From assembly GCA_028873695.1 (NCBI GenBank), contig JAPPNU010000067.1, positions 62,001 through 126,000 of the forward strand: 64,000 nt of DNA, written 5' to 3'. The notes under the pieces are model-generated. The model was not told the origin of the DNA. It made no database searches and saw only the letters and a list, made by a program, of their open reading frames with translations. The stretch is from Gemmatimonadota bacterium. GTDB lineage: Bacteria; Latescibacterota; UBA2968; GCA-2709665. Below, piece after piece: positions 59,809 to 64,000 of this stretch. Each line of letters opens with the position of its first letter. Position 1 is the first letter of the stretch. Both the position numbers and the translations under genes were made by a program.

Positions 59809-60807
59809 CTATTCCGCGAACGCCGCGTCGAACGCCACTGCCGACGGTTCGAAATCCACGCTGTTTACAAAGGCACACGCCTCTGCGGCCCCGTGTTCCC
59901 TGTCCATGCCGGAGTCTTCCCACTCCACGGACAGGGGCCCGCCGTAACCGACGTCGTTCAGCGCGCGAATGATCTCTTCGAAATCGACGCTGCCACGGCC
60001 CAGGGACCGGAAATCCCACGAGCGATCGGGGTCGCCAAACTCGGTGTGGCCGCCGAAGATCCCCGCTCGCGTGGGCAGCGGCGACAGGTACGCGTCTTTC
60101 ATATGCACGTGATAGATGCGGTCGTTGAACTCCCGGATAAACGCCACGTAGTCCACGTTCTGATAGACGAGATGGCTCGGGTCGTAATTGAAGCCGAACT
60201 CGCTCCTGCCGTCCAGCGCCTCAATCGCCCGTGCCGCCGAGGCGTTATCGAATGCGATTTCGGTCGGATGCACCTCGAGGGCAAACCGGACGTCGTGCTT
60301 TGCGAACGCGTCGAGAATGGGATTCCATCGATCCGCGAAGTCCCGGAAGCCCGCGTCAATCGCATCCGGAGACACCGGCGGAAACGAATACAGCAGATGC
60401 CAGATGGAGGATCCCGTAAAACCGTTCACCACGCTGACGCCCAGCGCCCTCGCCGCCTCCGCTGACGTCATCATGTCTTCGGCCGCGCGGCGCTTCACAC
60501 CGTCCGGATCACCATCGCCCCATACGTGCGGGGGCAGTATCGCCTGGTGGCGTTCATCTATATTGTCGCAGACCGCCTGTCCCGAGAGATGATTGCTGAT
60601 CGCCCAGAACTTCAGCCCGTGCTTTTCCAGGATCTCGTGCCGGCTCCGGCAGTAGCCGTCGCTCGAGGCCGCTTCGCGGACGTCCAGATGGTCTCCCCAG
60701 CAGGCCAGTTCCAAACCATCGTATCCGAACTCGGCCGCCTTCTCCGCCATCACGTCGAGGGGGAGGTCGGCCCACTGGCCCGTAAACAAAGTACATGGTC
60801 TCGCCAT
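59809..60807 (-). CDS. Sugar phosphate isomerase/epimerase (AP endonuclease 2-like TIM barrel)
   Basis: 332 aa xylose-isomerase-like barrel. Metal-ligand strands are recognisable as FALEVHPTEIAF (Glu), FGFNYDPSHLVY (Asp and His), YHVHMKDAYL (His) and LSVEWEDSGMD (Glu). Such enzymes isomerise or dehydrate inosose or keto-sugars (IolE/IolI-like). AAGGAG is 8 nt before the ATG. It follows the EKP-type oxidoreductase in one operon, a typical sugar or inositol oxidation pair. Confidence 0.9.
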   Translation of the reverse strand: MARPCTLFTGQWADLPLDVMAEKAAEFGYDGLELACWGDHLDVREAASSDGYCRSRHEILEKHGLKFWAISNHLSGQAVCDNIDERHQAILPPHVWGDGDPDGVKRRAAEDMMTSAEAARALGVSVVNGFTGSSIWHLLYSFPPVSPDAIDAGFRDFADRWNPILDAFAKHDVRFALEVHPTEIAFDNASAARAIEALDGRSEFGFNYDPSHLVYQNVDYVAFIREFNDRIYHVHMKDAYLSPLPTRAGIFGGHTEFGDPDRSWDFRSLGRGSVDFEEIIRALNDVGYGGPLSVEWEDSGMDREHGAAEACAFVNSVDFEPSAVAFDAAFAE

Positions 60808-60876
60808 AGCCGCTGCTCCTTCCAGATTCTCCCGGCCTGCGCCTGCTCGGCAACGAATGCAGGCGGATGCAGGGGT

Positions 60877-62046
60877 TTATACGACCGGGACCTGACGCCA
60901 CCGTTCTGATTCGGCCGACTCGCTGGCCGCTTCGAGTACGGCCTGCACCCGCGCGCCTTCCCTGAAATTCGGTGACGCCTCCCGATCATTGACGATCGCT
61001 TCGAAAAAGTCCTTGACCTCGTGCACGAACGTATGCTCCCACCCGACGATATGCCCCGGCGGCCACCAGGCCGACATGTAAGGATGTACGCCTTCGTTCA
61101 CAATGATCTCGCGGAATCCCTGAATATGCCCTTCGTCCTCGCGGGAATAAAACTGCAGTTCGTTCATCTTTTCCAGATTGAACGCGAGACTGCCCTTGCT
61201 TCCGTTGATTTCGAACCGGTTGTGGTTGCGCCTGCCGGCCGCGAAGCGGGTGGCCTCGAACGATCCCAGCGCGCCGTTCGCGAAACGCGCCAGGAACAGC
61301 GTTGCGTCGTCCACCGTCACCGTCCCCATCCGATCGGACTGACCGCCGGCGGCGCCCAGGGACGCGTCGACCGATTCCGCCAGCGGTCGTTCCCTGATAA
61401 ACGTCGTATCGGCGGCAACAACCGATTGTATATCGCCCACGAGATGCAGCGCCAGATCGATGATGTGCGCATTCAAATCCCCATGCGGCCCCGAGCCCGC
61501 CTTGTCCTTCTCGAAACGCCACACCATAGGGAAATCCGGGTCGATGATCCAGTCCTGCAGATACACCGCCCGCCAGTGATAGATCTGTCCGATCCGTCCC
61601 TCTTCAATCAGTTGTTTAGCCAGCGCGACCGCAGGAACCCGCCGGTAGTTGTACGCCACCATCGTCTTCGCGCGGGCGTTCTCAGCGGCCCGCAGCATGG
61701 CCCCGGCCTCGTCAAGGCTATTTGCAAGCGGCTTCTCGCAGATGACGTGCTTGCCGGCTTCGAGGGCGGCGATCGCCATCGGCATATGCAGATTTCCGGG
61801 CGTGCAGATATCGATCACGTCGATATCGTCACGGGCGACCACGTTCTCCCAGTCGGTTTCGTACTCCTCCCATCCGAACGTCCCGGCGGCTTCCGCCACG
61901 TTTTCCCTGTTCGAACCGCAGATCACTTTCATGACCGGTTCGACGCCGGTTTCCGGAAAGAACATCGATACCTTGCGGAACGCGTTGCTGTGCGCCTTTC
62001 CCATGAACGAATATCCCAGAAGGCCGATATTCAATCTCGTGGCCAT
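60877..62046 (-). CDS. Gfo/Idh/MocA-family oxidoreductase (EKP type)
   Basis: 389 aa. Rossmann motif LNIGLLGYSFMGKAHSNAFR and the canonical active-site EKP in KHVICEKPLANSLDEAG, followed by RVPAVALAKQLIEEGRIGQI. It is expected to be an NAD(P)-dependent sugar or cyclitol dehydrogenase, paired with the isomerase-like gene 69 nt downstream. Its leader contains family A copy 2, and a promoter lies upstream of that at 62258-62285. Confidence 0.92.
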   Translation of the reverse strand: MATRLNIGLLGYSFMGKAHSNAFRKVSMFFPETGVEPVMKVICGSNRENVAEAAGTFGWEEYETDWENVVARDDIDVIDICTPGNLHMPMAIAALEAGKHVICEKPLANSLDEAGAMLRAAENARAKTMVAYNYRRVPAVALAKQLIEEGRIGQIYHWRAVYLQDWIIDPDFPMVWRFEKDKAGSGPHGDLNAHIIDLALHLVGDIQSVVAADTTFIRERPLAESVDASLGAAGGQSDRMGTVTVDDATLFLARFANGALGSFEATRFAAGRRNHNRFEINGSKGSLAFNLEKMNELQFYSREDEGHIQGFREIIVNEGVHPYMSAWWPPGHIVGWEHTFVHEVKDFFEAIVNDREASPNFREGARVQAVLEAASESAESERWRQVPVV

Positions 62047-62060
62047 AGATTCCCCCCTTG

Positions 62061-62222
62061 GAAGCTGTCTTAAAATTCCCAGCGGTCTTCGCGCGGCTGC
62101 AAGAGCGCCGGTCGGCGTTGGTCAAACCCACCCGTATAGACAAATATGGGCGGGTTTACCCGCCTTGACCGCCACTCTTTCGCTCGCGCTCGGGAACTCG
62201 CCGGTAATTTTAAAACAGCTTC
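62061..62222 (-). repeat. Family A MITE-like element, copy 2 (162 bp)
   Basis: GAAGCTGTCTTAAAATTCCC at the left end and GCCGGTAATTTTAAAACAGC then TTC at the right give about 25-bp imperfect inverted ends. TTG flanks both sides (62058-62060 and 62223-62225). It shares GCGCCGGTCGGCGTTGGTCA and the CTCGGGAACTCGCCGG region with copy 1. It ends 14 nt from the ATG at 62046 and lies inside the predicted transcript leader. Confidence 0.82.
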
Positions 62223-62257
62223 TTGTCCGATTCAGGATCCGTTTCTGAAACGGCACC

Positions 62258-62285
62258 AATATATGATTCTGCATCGACGTGTCAA
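62258..62285 (-). promoter_or_regulatory. Predicted promoter upstream of family A copy 2
   Basis: Minus-strand TTGACA (62280-62285), 16 nt, then TATATT (62258-62263, 5/6). Transcription from here would carry the whole family A element in the leader of the oxidoreductase-isomerase mRNA. Confidence 0.6.
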
Positions 62286-62317
62286 CGCCTATCCGAATTC
62301 GCAATGATTGCCAATCC

Positions 62318-63619
62318 TTACTCGCCCCTGGAGCCGATGCAGTATAAATGCGTTGCCGTCCGCACGAACAGCTGAGACCCGGAAGACACGGGAGTTGAGA
62401 GCGTGTACGTATCGTCCAGTTCGTTTGTCGCGAGGACTTTGAATTCCGGTCCGGCAGCCAGGACGGTCGTCACGGCGTATTCGTTCAACAGGAACAATTT
62501 CCCGTCAGCAAGATGAGGCGACGCGCTCACCGTACCCTGCGCCGTTCTTTCGGGTCCCCAGATAACGGCGCCGGTCTTCGCGTCGAGACACGTTGCCAGA
62601 CCGCGATCGTCAACCATGTAAAAATACTTTCCGTCACAGACCGGCGACGGCACGTCCGGTGCGGCGGCGCCCTCCCACTTCCACTTCACATTTCGGGAGA
62701 CATCGCCGGTCCCGCCCGCGGCCAGGGCCAGCAACGGACGCCGCCGGGTCGGCGCATAGATCATGCCGTCAACCACGACCGGTGAGCCGACAATTCGATA
62801 ATTCCCCCTTTGTTCCGGGTTCAACCCATTGGCACGCCAGATTTCACGTCCCGTTTCCGGGTCGTGCCCGGTCACGCAATCGCCGCCCGTAACGACAATC
62901 TGAGTCTTTCCTCCCTGCTTCAACAGTGCGGGTGTCGTGTACGAATCGGGCGATTCCCTTACGGCATCGGTCGCGCGTTCTTCGCGCCAGACTTCCTGTC
63001 CGTTCGAGGCGTTCAACGCAACGATATAAGAGGGCTCATCCGTGTGCATGCCGTGCAGCACCTGTATGATGAGCTTGCCGTCGTGCAGAATGGGCGACGA
63101 CGCATACCCGAAGTTCAGGCCGAATTCGCCGTAGTCCCTCTGAATGTCGCGGCTCCACAACAGTTCACCGTCCATGTTCAGACACGCCACCACCCCGTTT
63201 CCCGTAACGGCCCAGACGTGCGCGCCATCAGTCACAGGCGAGGGCGACGTATCGTTGTGCTTCCGCCAGAGTTGGTTGCCCTCGTCCAATTTGTACCGCC
63301 AGCGTTCTCGTCCGTCCTTTCGGGACAGGCATAGAATGAAGATCTCGGGGCCTCCGGGCTCCCGTTCTTCCGGCTTTTGCGCAGGCGACGGAGACATCAG
63401 GAAAATACGGTCGTTCCAGACGATCGGCGTGCTGCCGCTCCACGAGGGCAATTCCGCCTTCCAGATGACGTTCTCTTCCAGGCTCCAGGACGCGGGGAGA
63501 TTCCGCGCCGAACTCACCCCGTTCTGCTCCGGCCCGCGCCATTGCGGCCAGTTTTCGGCGTGAACGGCGGCCGGAATCAGAAACAACAGACAGAACCCGC
63601 GTGCAATGCGACCCACCAT
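62318..63619 (-). CDS. Exported PQQ-type beta-propeller repeat protein
   Basis: 433 aa with a signal peptide (MVGRIARGFCLLFLIPAAVHA) and the typical opening NWPQWRGPEQNGVSS. Several WD/PQQ-like repeats are visible (for example ACLNMDGELLWSRDIQ, LNASNGQEVWREE, LDAKTGAVIWGPER). Such proteins are common in polymer-degrading Planctomycete- and Latescibacterota-like genomes and are usually not quinoproteins: no PQQ-ligand set was recognised. AGGAA precedes the ATG. Confidence 0.88.
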   Translation of the reverse strand: MVGRIARGFCLLFLIPAAVHAENWPQWRGPEQNGVSSARNLPASWSLEENVIWKAELPSWSGSTPIVWNDRIFLMSPSPAQKPEEREPGGPEIFILCLSRKDGRERWRYKLDEGNQLWRKHNDTSPSPVTDGAHVWAVTGNGVVACLNMDGELLWSRDIQRDYGEFGLNFGYASSPILHDGKLIIQVLHGMHTDEPSYIVALNASNGQEVWREERATDAVRESPDSYTTPALLKQGGKTQIVVTGGDCVTGHDPETGREIWRANGLNPEQRGNYRIVGSPVVVDGMIYAPTRRRPLLALAAGGTGDVSRNVKWKWEGAAAPDVPSPVCDGKYFYMVDDRGLATCLDAKTGAVIWGPERTAQGTVSASPHLADGKLFLLNEYAVTTVLAAGPEFKVLATNELDDTYTLSTPVSSGSQLFVRTATHLYCIGSRGE

Positions 63620-63833
63620 GGCAATTCCTCCTGGTGTCCCGTCCCGGACATATCCCGCCGTTCGGCCGCCGATTTCCGGGAGAGAACACTGTGAGTGACT
63701 TTCGGTTTACTTTTCGTCCGGTTTGACAGATATTGCCCGGCGAAGGTTCCCGCGCCCCGGCGGTTGACCCCGGCAGACGGGATAGACCCCGTGGTTTCCG
63801 GTTTCCACAACACAATCGTTGAAAGGACGAAAC

Positions 63834-64000
63834 ATGCAACTGTTCGACGGTGAAACCCTCAACGGATGGGCAGCCACCGGCAATCCCGACGGCTGGAAGG
63901 TAGATCGTGGTTGTATCTTCTGCACCGCGGAGCGCGGGGAATACCTGTATTATACGAAAGACCGGTTCAGAGATTTCGAACTCTCCCTCGAGTTCAGGCA
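63834..64000 (+). CDS. DUF1080 (3-keto-disaccharide hydrolase-like) protein, truncated by window end
   Basis: Only the first 55 residues are present. The opening MQLFDGETLNGWAATG, then GWKVDRGCIFC and FELSLEFR, is the standard N-terminus of the DUF1080/LamG-like jelly-roll family, placed in the 3-keto-glycoside hydrolase group. AAAGGA lies 7 nt before the ATG. It is divergent from the PQQ-repeat gene across 214 bp. The rest lies outside the window. Confidence 0.85.
   Translation, partial: MQLFDGETLNGWAATGNPDGWKVDRGCIFCTAERGEYLYYTKDRFRDFELSLEFR

Noticed and set aside
1..64000. tRNA, rRNA or other structured RNA genes
   Set aside because: I saw no cloverleaf with CCA/acceptor pattern, no rRNA segments and no recognisable riboswitch; a covariance search could still find one.

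Overview
The window is GC-rich chromosomal DNA from an uncultured-type bacterium. It carries no rRNA, tRNA, CRISPR array, phage module or intact transposase that I can see. The gene order rplM-rpsI-rpsB-tsf-(frr), the LL-diaminopimelate aminotransferase, an Omp85 protein beside a SprA-like giant surface protein, and the density of Gfo/Idh/MocA oxidoreductases, PhyH dioxygenases, sulfatase, heparinase, PQQ-repeat and DUF1080 proteins fit a Gram-negative, polymer-degrading FCB-group lineage (Latescibacterota-like). That placement is an inference from gene content, not from a marker phylogeny.

Layout. 0-10 kb: small DUF420 membrane protein, TIGR01777 epimerase, an operon of a SelA-like PLP enzyme and an M20 peptidase, a Nudix hydrolase, a heparinase II/III-like protein, and a methanethiol oxidase (SBP56) gene overlapping a membrane-protein gene. 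10-15.5 kb: isochorismatase-like protein and a MaoC / CitE-like / CaiB-BaiF operon (C5-dicarboxyl-CoA chemistry) divergent from an MFS transporter. 15.8-19.6 kb: operon of a GH109-like Gfo/Idh/MocA protein, a deacetylase-like protein and a PIG-L deacetylase, suggesting N-acetyl-sugar processing. 19.8-25.8 kb: an envelope operon (NHL propeller, 1051-aa SprA-like protein, Omp85). 26-30 kb: dapL, a MazEF-like toxin-antitoxin pair, a VOC protein and an EamA exporter. 29.7-35.7 kb: a secreted TldD-like pair downstream of a TPR-TlpA thioredoxin. 35.8-39.7 kb: PhyH dioxygenase / Na-Pi symporter / oxidoreductase / PhyH operon, in which one PhyH has HxG in place of HxD. 39.9-42.1 kb: an oxidoreductase followed by a recombination scar joining two truncated genes. 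42.2-51 kb: VOC, sulfatase, nitrilase, RRE-like/MEMO protein, deaminase, methyltransferase and a gene with an amber codon at position 2. 51-55.7 kb: TauE exporter and the translation cluster frr, tsf, rpsB, rpsI, rplM. 55.9-64 kb: peptide ABC importer genes with an 11-codon last cistron, a sugar isomerase/oxidoreductase operon, a PQQ-repeat protein and a truncated DUF1080 gene.

The strongest non-coding signal is a set of dispersed intergenic repeats. Family A (three copies) is MITE-like with terminal inverted repeats, and every copy ends 14-21 nt before a start codon. Family B is about 200 bp (five copies plus a fragment), one copy splitting the rplM-rpsI operon. Family C has two copies of about 320 bp, each just 3' of a gene. 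Two arrays of 8-nt CGTAGTNT-type units each precede a start codon. Several short perfect palindromes cluster around the TlpA gene. These repeats occupy most of the non-coding space.
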